Assembly (NCBI RefSeq): GCF_021390675.1
Contig: NZ_JAJEJV010000004.1
Coordinates: 310,001 to 374,000, forward strand
Origin: Dyella sp. 2HG41-7
Lineage (GTDB): Bacteria; Pseudomonadota; Gammaproteobacteria; Xanthomonadales; Rhodanobacteraceae
Length of the DNA: 64,000 bases
Reading direction: 5' to 3'
This document shows positions 1-8,986 of this stretch, in pieces. Within the stretch, counting starts at the first letter, position 1, and each line of letters starts with the position of its first letter. A model generated the notes under the pieces. The model did no database searches. It was not told the origin of the DNA and saw nothing but the letters and a program-made list of their open reading frames with translations. The position numbers and the translations under genes are program-made.

Positions 1-599
1 AACGCCGCCTGATAACTCGCCGCAAACGCATCGCCCCAATCGATGCGCACGTGATCTTCCGGCCGTAATGGACGTTTGCGACTCACCGGCGTGGTGCTGA
101 CCATCACCAGTTTTTCTTCGAACAACAATTCGGCGATCACGCCCGGGCGTTGCGGGGCGGCGTAGACGATGGCGACGTCGAGCAATCCTTCCTGAACGCG
201 GTCCACCAAGCGCTCGGCCTCGTCGATTTCCGCGCTGACCGCGAACTCCGGGCACGCATGCCGCATCCACACCAGCCAATCGCGCAAAAACGGATCCCAC
301 AAACTCAACTCGGCCCCGATCGACACCACCATTTCGCGACCGGGCGGCAGCGCCACCGATTTACGCGCGTGCTCCCACACTTGCACCATCGTGGAGGCGA
401 AACGCAGAAACTGCTCGCCAGAAGCAGTCAGTCGCGCGCCCGCTTTGTTGCGCACGAACAGCGGACAATCGAGTTGTTCTTCCAGCACGCGAATGCGCGC
501 GCTCACCGCCGTCTGCGTCAGGTTGAGGTTGGCGGCGGCGCTGACAAAGCTGCCGGTCTTGACGATTTCCAGAAACGTGCGCGCGGCGCTGATGTCCAT
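1..599 (-). CDS. LysR-family transcriptional regulator (C-terminus cut by window edge)
   Basis: About 200 codons read leftwards off the window edge from an ATG at 597-599. The N-terminus (MDISAARTFLEIVKTGSF, then AAANLNLTQTAVSARIRVLE) is a typical LysR winged helix-turn-helix, followed by the start of a periplasmic-binding-like effector domain. The usual length is about 300 residues, so roughly a third is missing. It is transcribed away from the FUSC efflux operon at 847, an arrangement like AaeR beside aaeXAB in enterobacteria. Control of that operon by an aromatic acid is an inference. Confidence 0.9.
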   Translation of the reverse strand, partial: MDISAARTFLEIVKTGSFVSAAANLNLTQTAVSARIRVLEEQLDCPLFVRNKAGARLTASGEQFLRFASTMVQVWEHARKSVALPPGREMVVSIGAELSLWDPFLRDWLVWMRHACPEFAVSAEIDEAERLVDRVQEGLLDVAIVYAAPQRPGVIAELLFEEKLVMVSTTPVSRKRPLRPEDHVRIDWGDAFAASYQAA

Positions 600-846
600 C
601 TATCAAACTTTTATTCTTGAATGCACGTTCAATTCTATTATTTTTCTTGTATTTGCTGAACGTCTAGTTGCTGAACGCGCGAGCATAAGCATGCGGCGCG
701 CGTGCATATGCCCGCTTTAGCCGCAGTTTTATTGCTGATAACAAGCAATATTTTGATCTGAGCGAAATCGCTTTCTTCGGGCACACTATCGCCCGCCGTT
801 CTGCGGCCCTGTCGTCGACCCCACCCGCTTCCAACTTTCACTCGTT

Positions 847-2916
847 ATGTCCGCCACCGCCCGGGCGGCGTTCTCGCCGCGCTCGCTGTTTCTGTTCGAT
901 CCGCAAAAACTGCTGTTTACCGTGAGCAGCTTTATCGCTGCGGCCATCACGCTCGGCATCGCGTTCGAGGCCAGCCTGCCGCGCCCATGGTGGGCGTTGC
1001 TCACCGTCTACGTGACCGCGCAGCCAATGGCGGGCGCGTTTCGACCGAAAATTCTCTATCGCCTGGGCGGCATTCTGACGGGCGCGACGGTATCCATCGT
1101 GCTGGTGCCCAATCTTCAGCACGCGCCCGAGTTGCTGGTGCTCTGCATGGCCGCGTGGACGGGCTTTTGCATTTACCTCGCGGTGCTGGATCGCACGCCG
1201 CGCGCTTTTCTGTTCCAGATGGCCGCGTTCAGTACGTCCGTTATCAGCTTTCCGTATCTGGACGATCCGGCCGACGTCTTTACCACCACGATCTCGCGCG
1301 TGGAGGAAATGACCGTGGCGATCGTCAGCGTCAGCATGGTGCATGGCTTGTTGCAGCCATGGAGCGTGACGCCGGTCATTCGCAACCGCGCGCGCGCATT
1401 CTTGGCTGACGCCGCACGCTGGACGCGCGATGCCTTGGGCCAACGTCACACGCAGCTGGAATACGAACATCGCCGTAAGCTGGCGACGGATATCGCCGAA
1501 CTCGGCATGATCGCCATCCATCTGCCGTTCGATCAGCGGCCGGCCAGCGCGGGTCGGCGCATCGTGCTGGGCTTGCAGAAACAACTGTCGACGATCCTGC
1601 CGCTCGCGTCGGCCGGCGCCAATCGACTCGATATGCTCAGCGCGATGGCGCCATTGGATTCCGCGCTGAATACGTTGATCGACGACATTCGCACATGGCT
1701 GGCCGAGCCGGCGCACGACGATCACGCCGCCGGCCGCGCATTGGCGATCCGCTGCCGCGATATGGCAAACCAGCGCAATACGCCGCCAACATGGCGCGAC
1801 CTGCTGACCGCGAGCTTGTGTACGCGCGTGGCCGAATTCGTCGACGCCTATGCCGAGGCGTGCCGGCTTGCGCACCATATGGACAAGCCTGTCGCCGAGC
1901 CGGAAAAAAAGAAAAGCAAAACGCGCGAGAAGCGCTTTCCGCTCGCGCGTGATCACGGCCTGGCCATGCTGGCGGGGTTGGCGACCGCCACCGCCATTGT
2001 GTTGTATTGCGCCGTGTGGATTTTGCTTGCGTGGCCCGCGGGCTCCGCCACCGCCGCCTTCGCGGCGCTGATTACCTGTTCGTTCGCCGCGCAAGACGAT
2101 CCTGCGCCCGTGCTGGGTCGTTATCTCGGCGCCACCTTGCTGACATTTCCGCTCGCAGCGTTCTATCTGTTCGCGGTGCTGCCCCGCGTCGATGGCTACC
2201 TAATGTTGATCGTTACGCTGGCGCCGGCGTTGTTGGCGATCGGTTACGTTCAAGCAAGCCCGTCATTGTCGGCGCGCGCGTTGCCGATGTTTTCCTGCTT
2301 GATCGTAGCATTGGGTTTTCTGGATCGCTTCGTGGCGGACTTCGCGACCTTTATCAATGTCGGTCTCGCGCAAATGGGTGGCATTGTCGCCACCATCGTG
2401 GTGGCGAAGATGTTCCGTTCGGTCAATGTGCGCTGGACGGCGAAGCGCATGGTGCGCCTCAACTGGATCGAGATCGGTCAGATGGCCACGCTAGCGCGCC
2501 CGTTTCGCGCTGCGCATTGGACCGGCATGGCGGTCGACCGTCTGGGCCAAATCGCGGCGCGCATGGCGGTCGCGGAAGGCGACGATATGTTGCATGCGGC
2601 CGACGGTTTGGCGGATTTGCGCATCGGCCGCAACGTCATCGCGATTCGCAGTTCGCTGTCGACCGTGCCGGCATCGCTCCTAGCATCGCTCGACGATGTG
2701 TTGGACGGCATCGCGTTGTTGTTTCAGCGACGCGCACGAAAAGGCGCGCTGCTGCCGCCGCCATTCGAATTGCTCGATCGCATCGATCTGGCCATTGCAG
2801 CCATGAGTGCGTCGGATTCCACGCCGCCGACCCACCCGGCATTGCTCGCCCTGGTGGGCATGCGCTGCAACCTGTTCCCCGCGGCGCCGCCGCCGAGGAT
2901 GCATAGCCATGCTTGA
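847..2916 (+). CDS. FUSC-family inner-membrane efflux protein (AaeB-like)
   Basis: 689-residue membrane protein with two blocks of hydrophobic helices (about residues 20-170 and 360-520) separated by and followed by soluble segments. This is the duplicated fusaric-acid-resistance/AaeB layout. The N-terminal FDPQKLLFTVSSFIAAA and PWWALLTVYVTAQP stretches are characteristic. Known relatives export fusaric acid or hydroxylated aromatic carboxylates. The ATG at 847 has no clear ribosome binding site but begins just before the first helix. It overlaps the next gene by 8 nt and is the first gene of a four-gene operon. Confidence 0.9.
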   Translation: MSATARAAFSPRSLFLFDPQKLLFTVSSFIAAAITLGIAFEASLPRPWWALLTVYVTAQPMAGAFRPKILYRLGGILTGATVSIVLVPNLQHAPELLVLCMAAWTGFCIYLAVLDRTPRAFLFQMAAFSTSVISFPYLDDPADVFTTTISRVEEMTVAIVSVSMVHGLLQPWSVTPVIRNRARAFLADAARWTRDALGQRHTQLEYEHRRKLATDIAELGMIAIHLPFDQRPASAGRRIVLGLQKQLSTILPLASAGANRLDMLSAMAPLDSALNTLIDDIRTWLAEPAHDDHAAGRALAIRCRDMANQRNTPPTWRDLLTASLCTRVAEFVDAYAEACRLAHHMDKPVAEPEKKKSKTREKRFPLARDHGLAMLAGLATATAIVLYCAVWILLAWPAGSATAAFAALITCSFAAQDDPAPVLGRYLGATLLTFPLAAFYLFAVLPRVDGYLMLIVTLAPALLAIGYVQASPSLSARALPMFSCLIVALGFLDRFVADFATFINVGLAQMGGIVATIVVAKMFRSVNVRWTAKRMVRLNWIEIGQMATLARPFRAAHWTGMAVDRLGQIAARMAVAEGDDMLHAADGLADLRIGRNVIAIRSSLSTVPASLLASLDDVLDGIALLFQRRARKGALLPPPFELLDRIDLAIAAMSASDSTPPTHPALLALVGMRCNLFPAAPPPRMHSHA

Positions 2917-3124
2917 AGAACTGCATGTGTTGGGCGTGTACGTGCCCGCCGCTTTGGTATGGGCCGTTATCGCGGGCGTCTGCGCGCATCTGCTGCGCGG
3001 CCTGTTTCAGCGCTGGACGTGGACCCGCGTGTTCGGCCACGCGGGCGTGCTGGAAATCGCGCTATTCGCGCTGTTGTGGTGGGGCCTGACCGTGGGCGCC
3101 GATACGTTTTTCAACTATGGATAA
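2909..3124 (+). CDS. DUF1656 small membrane protein (AaeX-like)
   Basis: 71 residues with two hydrophobic helices (GVYVPAALVWAVIAGV and LEIALFALLWWGLTVG). Short DUF1656 proteins almost always sit between a FUSC pump and its HlyD partner, as here. The start overlaps the end of the FUSC gene by 8 nt and its own stop overlaps the next start, so the three genes are probably translationally coupled. The exact role of the family is not established. Confidence 0.88.
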   Translation: MLEELHVLGVYVPAALVWAVIAGVCAHLLRGLFQRWTWTRVFGHAGVLEIALFALLWWGLTVGADTFFNYG

Positions 3125-4025
3125 AGTCGTGACCAATCGCTGGATCATGAAGATCGTACGCGTGCTCTTTACGCTGCTGGCGATCGCTGCGTTGCTGCTC
3201 GCCGTACGCGCGTTGTGGCTGCGCTATCAAGTCGAACCCGTGACACGCGACGGCAAAGTGCTAGCCGATATCGTGCCCGTCGCCACCGATGTCGCCGGTT
3301 TGATTACGCACGTTTGCGTGCACGACAACCAAACTGTGCAAAAAGGCCAGGTGCTCCTGGTGGTCGATCCCTTGCGCTACACGCTGGCGCTGCAACAGGC
3401 GCAAGCGAGTCTCGGCAACCTGCGCGCATCGCTTGCGCAAGCCATTCGCGAAGATCGGCGCAATCGCGCGATGTCGAACGTGGTGGCGAGCGAGGTCATC
3501 GAACAAGGCCAAACCAAGGTCGAGCAACTGCGCATGGCCGTGGATCAGGCCGTCGCCGCGCGCGACTTGGCGCAACTCAATCTCGACCGCACCGTGATCC
3601 GCGCGCCGGTCAGCGGGCAGGTCGCCAATATGACGCTGCAACCTGGCATCTATCTCACGGTGGGCAAGCCGGCGCTTGCGCTGGTCGATACGTCGTCCTT
3701 GCGCGTGGAAGGCTATTTCGAAGAAACCAAGCTGCAGCGCATCCATCTCAATGACGCTGTGAGCATTCACCTGATGGGCGTGTCCGGCGAAATTCGTGGC
3801 CATGTCGAAAGCATCGCCTCGGCCATCGAAGACCGCGAACGCAGCGGCGACATCGCCAAGCTCGCCGACGTCAATCCCGCGTTTACATGGGTGCGTCTGG
3901 CGCAACGCATCCCGGTGCGTATCGCCATCGACAACGTGCCGTCGGGCATTCGGCTGGTACCCGGACAGACGGCCACCGTCGTCGTGCATTCGCCCAGTGC
4001 GCCGAAAGGTTGGCGGTCATGGTGA
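3117..4025 (+). CDS. HlyD-family periplasmic adaptor subunit (AaeA/EmrA-like)
   Basis: 302 residues. There is one N-terminal membrane anchor (about residues 11-30), then a lipoyl-like half motif near PVATDVAGLI, a coiled-coil hairpin rich in Q/A/R (about residues 90-150) and the second lipoyl half (VIRAPVSGQV), ending in a beta-barrel domain. This is the standard adaptor bridging an inner-membrane pump and an outer-membrane channel. It overlaps the DUF1656 gene through ATGGATAA, and its last bases overlap the start of the outer-membrane factor. Confidence 0.93.
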   Translation: MDKVVTNRWIMKIVRVLFTLLAIAALLLAVRALWLRYQVEPVTRDGKVLADIVPVATDVAGLITHVCVHDNQTVQKGQVLLVVDPLRYTLALQQAQASLGNLRASLAQAIREDRRNRAMSNVVASEVIEQGQTKVEQLRMAVDQAVAARDLAQLNLDRTVIRAPVSGQVANMTLQPGIYLTVGKPALALVDTSSLRVEGYFEETKLQRIHLNDAVSIHLMGVSGEIRGHVESIASAIEDRERSGDIAKLADVNPAFTWVRLAQRIPVRIAIDNVPSGIRLVPGQTATVVVHSPSAPKGWRSW

Positions 4026-5428
4026 GCGCGAAACGTTTATTCGTGTTGTGTGGATGCGTGGTTGTCGCCGGTTGTGCGGCGGTCGGTCCGAACTACCGTC
4101 TTCCGGCGAATGCATCGTTCAACGCACCGGCTGCGCAAGGCGACTTTGTCTCCAGCTCGACGGCGACTACCGCGTCGGTGTTGCCGGGCCAATGGTGGAA
4201 ACTCTACGACGATCCCGTGCTTGACCGCTTGATCGCGCAAACGCTGGCCGCCAATACGCAGCTTCGCGTGGCGGAGGCGAATCTCCAACGCAGCCACGCC
4301 ATGCAAGACGAGGCGAACGCGCAGCAATTCGCGGGCAGCGTGGACGCGGCCACGGCCTGGACGCATCCTTCCGAGGAATCGGTGTTGAAACGCGTCGGCG
4401 TCGAGCCGTATCAAAATTACAACGGGGGCCTATCGATCAGCTACGACCTCGATCTCTTCGGCGCCATCCGTCGCGGCGAAGAAGCCGCCAGCGCGGATGA
4501 CGAAGCCGCTGCGGCGGCGCGCGACTTGGTGCGCGTCAACGTGGTGGCCGATACGGCGCTAGCGTATGCCGACATGTGCAACGCGGGACACGAACTGACG
4601 CTCGCCAAACAGCGGATCGCGGTCGAACAGCGCTACGCGCAATTGACTGCAGTGTCGGTGGCGCGCGGACGCGTATCGCCCATCGAAAATCAACGGCAGC
4701 ACGATGTAGTGGCGACGGCGCAGGCGCAGCTGCCGAAACTCGAAGCCGTGCAGCGCAACGCCGCATTCCGCCTGGCGACGCTCGCAGGACGGCCGCCCGA
4801 GGAATACGATCGCGCGCTTCTTACATGCAGCTCGCCACTTCGCTTGAACCAACCGCTTCCCATCGGCAACGGACAAGCCTTGCTCAAGCGACGCCCCGAT
4901 GTACGCGCGGCCGAGCGTCGCCTCGCTGCCGCGACGGCACGCATTGGCATCGCCACGGCGGCGCTGTATCCCGACATCAAACTCGGCGCGTCGGTGGGTT
5001 CCACCGGCAAGGCGGACGATGCGCTAACCGGATACACCAACCGCTTCGCCCTTGGTCCCAGCATCAGCTGGAACGTGAATCGAAATGCGGTGCGCGCACG
5101 CATCGACGAGGCTAACGCGCAAAGCCATACAAGCCTTGCGGCATTCGATGGCACGGTCTTGAATGCGTTGCGCGAAGTCGAAGTATCGCTCGACAACTAT
5201 GCCGCCGATTTGCAACGACAAGACTCGCTGCGCGAAGCGCGCGACAGCGCACTATTGCGCGCCACACAGACCGAAGAACTGAAAAAGGGCGGACGCATCG
5301 ATAGCCTTACTTTCCTGGCGGCGGAGCGCGACCGATGGTTAGCCGAACAAGCGGTCGCCGACGGGCAAACCACACTCAATCGTGACCAAATCGAGGTCCT
5401 TCTGGCGCTAGGCGGAGGCTGGCAATAA
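4019..5428 (+). CDS. NodT-family outer-membrane efflux lipoprotein
   Basis: 469 residues. It has a lipoprotein signal with lipobox VVAGC at about residues 14-18, then AVGPNYRLP as in OprM/NodT proteins, and two repeated outer-membrane-efflux domains. GQWWKLYDDPVLDRLIAQ is the typical first-repeat opening. The ATG at 4019 overlaps the adaptor stop by 7 nt and places the lipobox correctly; a longer in-frame extension would bury it. It completes a four-component efflux system. Confidence 0.93.
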   Translation: MVSAKRLFVLCGCVVVAGCAAVGPNYRLPANASFNAPAAQGDFVSSSTATTASVLPGQWWKLYDDPVLDRLIAQTLAANTQLRVAEANLQRSHAMQDEANAQQFAGSVDAATAWTHPSEESVLKRVGVEPYQNYNGGLSISYDLDLFGAIRRGEEAASADDEAAAAARDLVRVNVVADTALAYADMCNAGHELTLAKQRIAVEQRYAQLTAVSVARGRVSPIENQRQHDVVATAQAQLPKLEAVQRNAAFRLATLAGRPPEEYDRALLTCSSPLRLNQPLPIGNGQALLKRRPDVRAAERRLAAATARIGIATAALYPDIKLGASVGSTGKADDALTGYTNRFALGPSISWNVNRNAVRARIDEANAQSHTSLAAFDGTVLNALREVEVSLDNYAADLQRQDSLREARDSALLRATQTEELKKGGRIDSLTFLAAERDRWLAEQAVADGQTTLNRDQIEVLLALGGGWQ

Positions 5429-5549
5429 GTCGACCGCTCCGCGCGGAGCCCGATCCGAAAATCCACTTTCAAATTCGAACCAACGCGAATACCGTATTTG
5501 TGGGCCATGACCCCTCATGGCTTTAGAAATCCACAAACACGGAAGAATC

Positions 5550-5732
5550 ATGTCCAACGCTCAAACCACAAGGCGCAGCGGCTATCTCTATATCGCCAGC
5601 GGCAGCATCTTTTTTCTGCTCGCCATCTTTGGCCAACACCCGTCGTCGTATGGATTTATGGGTGTGGCAGTCGTGTTTGTAACACTGGGCGCTACGCTGT
5701 TGCGCAAAGCAAAGCGCGAAGACAGCCGATAA
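5550..5732 (+). CDS. Small two-helix membrane protein, unknown function
   Basis: 60 residues: a short polar N-terminus, two hydrophobic helices (SGYLYIASGSIFFLLAIFG and GFMGVAVVFVTLGATLL) and a basic tail. The start is chosen at 5550 because GGAAG lies 5 nt upstream; the in-frame ATG at 5517 has no such site. The family is not recognised. It may share a transcript with the cupin gene 28 nt downstream. Confidence 0.65.
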   Translation: MSNAQTTRRSGYLYIASGSIFFLLAIFGQHPSSYGFMGVAVVFVTLGATLLRKAKREDSR

Positions 5733-5760
5733 CCGTGTTGAAGAGCGGCGTGCGTTACCC

Positions 5761-6144
5761 ATGAAAAAGTCACTCACCGAAGTGTTGTCCAGCGTCAGGC
5801 ATTTGCCTGGCCGAACGCCGGCGATGGCGTTTGGCGATCAACCCGCCGACTGGTTCGCCGAAGTCGCGCCGTATCGCGACGGCGGCATGTTCGTGAGCTA
5901 CTACTCCGGCTCCAGCGAATGGGAGCGCCATCCGAACGGCGACGAACTGGTGATGGTGCTCGAAGGAAGCACGACCGCGATCCTGCTGATCCACGACAAG
6001 GAAGAACGCGTCTTTCTCACCGAAAACGAACTTGTCGTCGTGCCTCAAGGCGTCTGGCACCGCTTTGAAAATTCCGAACGGTTGAAGGTCATGACGATCA
6101 CGCCGCAACCCACCGATCACAGTCTCGAAAAACCGGAATCCTAA
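5761..6144 (+). CDS. Cupin-domain protein
   Basis: 127 residues with a single cupin barrel: SSEWERHPNGDELVMVLEG is cupin motif 1 and VVVPQGVWHRFEN is motif 2. Motif 1 keeps one His and the Glu, motif 2 keeps its His, and the usual second His of motif 1 is absent, so metal binding may be altered. The substrate is unknown and the neighbours do not suggest a pathway. Confidence 0.8.
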   Translation: MKKSLTEVLSSVRHLPGRTPAMAFGDQPADWFAEVAPYRDGGMFVSYYSGSSEWERHPNGDELVMVLEGSTTAILLIHDKEERVFLTENELVVVPQGVWHRFENSERLKVMTITPQPTDHSLEKPES

Positions 6145-6176
6145 TCATCCGGTCGACGATTGCTTGCGGAGGAGCC

Positions 6177-6293
6177 ATGCACATATCGAATGTCACCGCT
6201 GCTAGCAGCCGCACCAACCCGTTTATGTCCGCTTGTCCGCCCGTATGTCCGCGGACACTCCTTTTTTCACGAACGAGGCATGCATCGTATTGA
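6177..6293 (+). CDS. Possible 38-residue leader ORF
   Basis: An ATG at 6177 follows a strong ribosome binding site (GGAGGAG, 2 nt spacer) and opens a 38-codon frame ending in TGA at 6291. It is cysteine-, proline- and arginine-poor in obvious motifs and matches no family known to me. It lies upstream of the permease pair, so it could be a leader peptide or a chance frame. A perfect 12-bp palindrome (TGTCCGCGGACA, 6246-6257) lies within it. Confidence 0.25.
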   Translation: MHISNVTAASSRTNPFMSACPPVCPRTLLFSRTRHASY

Positions 6294-6431
6294 TGTATAA
6301 GCGCCTTTTTAAGCGGCGTCGCCTTGGCACATGGATTGCTGTTCTGCCTTGTGAGCCGTGCGGACGGTCGCAAGGTCGTTCCGCGGGCTCCCGAGCGAAC
6401 ACGCACGACGGATGGGGCGTAAGGAGAGGGA

Positions 6432-7760
6432 ATGTTCGGCTATTACATGCTCATGGCGTTTCACAGCTTGAAACGCAACAAGGTGCTTACCGCATTGATG
6501 ATACTGGCGATTGCCGTCGGCATCGGCGCGAGCATGACTACGCTTACCGTGATGCATATTCTCACCGGCGATCCGCTGCCGGGGCGCAGCGCGCATATTT
6601 TCTATCCGCAGGTCGATCCCATTGGCGACGACAAGGACAGTAACGAGCCGCCCGACGAGATGGATTACCACTCGGCATTCGACCTTTGGTCCGCGCATCG
6701 CGCCGATCGCCAGACGCTTATCGCCAATGCCGATATTCACGTGGTGGCATCGGACACGCATAGCCCAGCGCTAAAACTGCATCTGCTGGCCACGACCGCC
6801 GATTTCTTCTCGATGTTCGATGTTCCGTTTCAATACGGCCAAGCCTGGAGCGCGGCGGACGACGAATCGCGCGCCAGAGACGTGGTGATCTCCGACGATC
6901 TCAACAAAAAGCTGTTCGGCGGCGCAGACAGCGTCGGCCATATGCTGCGCGTTCGAGATAGCGCTCTGCGCATCATTGGCGTACTCAAGCCTTGGCGTCC
7001 CTCGCCGCTGTTTTATTCAGTGAGCGGTGGACGGTTCGCCGACGGCGATACGGCGGATTTCTATATGAGGCCCGAGGACATCATGATCCCGTTCTCGACT
7101 GGGCAAGACGTCGTCGGTAATCAATTCATGCCCTTTACGTGCTGGCACGCCTTTGACATCAAAGCGCAGAGCAATCAGCAAGAGTGGCCATGTGTATGGG
7201 TCGCGCTCTGGGTGCAATTGAATGACGACGCCAAAGTCGCCGCCTATCGTCGTTTCGTCACCGATTACGCCGCTCAGCAAATGTCGCTCGGCCGCTTCAA
7301 CCATGCGGGAAATACCCGCATGAGAAATCTGATGGGATGGTTGGATTTCAATCATGTGGTGCCGAGCGACGTAAAGCTGGAAACGGGGCTGGCGATCGCC
7401 TTCCTCGTCATCTGCTTGTTCAACACCGTCGGACTGTTGCTCGCCAAGTTTCTGCATCGCGGCGGCGAAATCGGCGTGCGGCGAGCGCTCGGCGCCTCGC
7501 GTACCGCCGTGTTCGCGCAATGTCTGATGGAGGCGGCGGTTATCGGATTGCTGGGCGGTTTCGGCGGTTGGCTGCTCACCCTGTTGGGTTTGTGGATCGT
7601 GCGTCGACAACCGACGGCCTACGCGGATCTGGTGCATCTGGACCTTTCGATGTTTCTGCTCACCTTCGCGGCGGCTATCGCGGCAACGCTTTTTGCAGGA
7701 TTGCTGCCTGCGTTCCGAGCCAGTCGTGTCGCGCCTGCGCTGCAGTTGAAAACGCTATGA
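6432..7760 (+). CDS. MacB/FtsX-like ABC permease protein, first of pair
   Basis: 442 residues. There is an N-terminal helix (about 18-40), a large periplasmic domain of the MacB_PCD type (about 45-290), and three C-terminal helices with the FtsX domain (GEIGVRRALGASRTAVFAQ). The start has a strong AAGGAG site. No MacB-type ATPase or adaptor gene is adjacent, so its function depends on partners elsewhere or differs from MacB. The TGA overlaps the ATG of the second permease. Confidence 0.9.
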   Translation: MFGYYMLMAFHSLKRNKVLTALMILAIAVGIGASMTTLTVMHILTGDPLPGRSAHIFYPQVDPIGDDKDSNEPPDEMDYHSAFDLWSAHRADRQTLIANADIHVVASDTHSPALKLHLLATTADFFSMFDVPFQYGQAWSAADDESRARDVVISDDLNKKLFGGADSVGHMLRVRDSALRIIGVLKPWRPSPLFYSVSGGRFADGDTADFYMRPEDIMIPFSTGQDVVGNQFMPFTCWHAFDIKAQSNQQEWPCVWVALWVQLNDDAKVAAYRRFVTDYAAQQMSLGRFNHAGNTRMRNLMGWLDFNHVVPSDVKLETGLAIAFLVICLFNTVGLLLAKFLHRGGEIGVRRALGASRTAVFAQCLMEAAVIGLLGGFGGWLLTLLGLWIVRRQPTAYADLVHLDLSMFLLTFAAAIAATLFAGLLPAFRASRVAPALQLKTL

Positions 7761-8983
7761 GAGTGCCGACGATGGATATCGCGCCGATCCTTTCCGCACT
7801 TCGCCGCCATCGACTGGCGACTTTGCTTATCGCCATGGAAATCGCTTTGGCGTGCGCGGTGTTGTGCAACGCCTGCTTCCTTATCGCGACTCGCGTGCAG
7901 CAGATGCATCTGCAAAGCGGCGTAGACGAAGCCTCGCTCGGGCAGATCAAGCTCGATTGCATCGACTGCAACGAGGTCGATCTCAATGCGCGCATGTTGT
8001 CCGCGCTCGGCGGAATTCCCGGCGTGCAATCGGTAAGCGTCATCAACGAAGTGCCTTTTGGACAGCACGCCGCGACCGCTGGCATTGCGCTCGATCCCGC
8101 CGGGCGCAAGCGAGCTGGCGTCGTTGAGTTTTACGTCGGCGGACCGGGCAGCATCGAAGCTTTGGGTTTGAAACTGACGGAAGGTTCGATGCCGAAAGCG
8201 GAGGACTACCGCGCCGTGAACGGTTGGGTTCCGTCGGATGCGCAAGTGTGGGTGACGCGCGCGTTGGCGGACCATCTATGGCCTGGCGAAAATCCGCTTG
8301 GCCACGAATTCTGGACGGACACTTTTCACTTCCGCGTTGCTGGTGTCATCGCGCATCTCGCGCGGCCCAATGGCGGCCAGGGTGGTGTCGCGACGCGGGA
8401 TTGGTCGGTCTTTGTGCCGGGCCTTCCAGGCAAAAGCTTTTCCGGCAATTACCTTATTCGCACCCAACCCGATCAGTTGCAACGCGTACTGCGCGATGCG
8501 CGCGTCGCCGCCGTCAAAGCGGCGCCGGAAGCCGTGCTCGATCAGCAGCAAAGTCGCTCGATCGGCGATCTGCGCAACGATTTTTTTCAGCAGGATGTCG
8601 CGATGACGCGCATTCTGCTGGGCGTGATTGCGGCCTTGTTGCTGGTCACCGCGCTCGGCATTGTCGGACTCGCCAGCTTCTGGGTCGCGCAACGACGCAA
8701 GCAGATCGGCGTGCGCCGTGCGCTGGGCGCAACACGGCACGACATTCTGCGTTACTTTCAGACGGAGAATTTCCTGATCGTCAGCATGGGCGTGGTGATC
8801 GGCATGGTGCTTGCGTATGGCCTGAATATCTGGCTGATGCTGTCCTATGAACTGCCCAGTCTGCCCGTGTATTACCTGCCTCTCGGCATGGTGGCGCTGT
8901 GGCTGCTTGGTCAGATGTCGGTGCTGGCGCCTGCAATGCGCGCGGCGGCGGTGCCTCCAGTTGTGGCTACGCGCACGGAATAA
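7757..8983 (+). CDS. MacB/FtsX-like ABC permease protein, second of pair
   Basis: 408 residues with the same layout as the upstream permease: one N-terminal helix, a periplasmic domain, and a C-terminal FtsX domain with KQIGVRRALGATRHDILRY followed by two helices. The start is set by the ATGA overlap with the preceding stop. The two proteins probably form a heterodimeric permease core. It is convergent with the DUF1624 gene, with only 3 nt between the stops. Confidence 0.9.
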   Translation: MRVPTMDIAPILSALRRHRLATLLIAMEIALACAVLCNACFLIATRVQQMHLQSGVDEASLGQIKLDCIDCNEVDLNARMLSALGGIPGVQSVSVINEVPFGQHAATAGIALDPAGRKRAGVVEFYVGGPGSIEALGLKLTEGSMPKAEDYRAVNGWVPSDAQVWVTRALADHLWPGENPLGHEFWTDTFHFRVAGVIAHLARPNGGQGGVATRDWSVFVPGLPGKSFSGNYLIRTQPDQLQRVLRDARVAAVKAAPEAVLDQQQSRSIGDLRNDFFQQDVAMTRILLGVIAALLLVTALGIVGLASFWVAQRRKQIGVRRALGATRHDILRYFQTENFLIVSMGVVIGMVLAYGLNIWLMLSYELPSLPVYYLPLGMVALWLLGQMSVLAPAMRAAAVPPVVATRTE

Positions 8984-8986
8984 ATC

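Noticed and set aside
838-2094. Long minus-strand frame of 418 codons opposite the FUSC gene
   Set aside because: Arg/His/Gly-rich composition typical of the mirror of a GC-rich gene; FUSC on the plus strand explains the region.
6233-6643. Plus-strand 136-codon frame before the first permease
   Set aside because: It overlaps the permease in another frame and has no domain signature.
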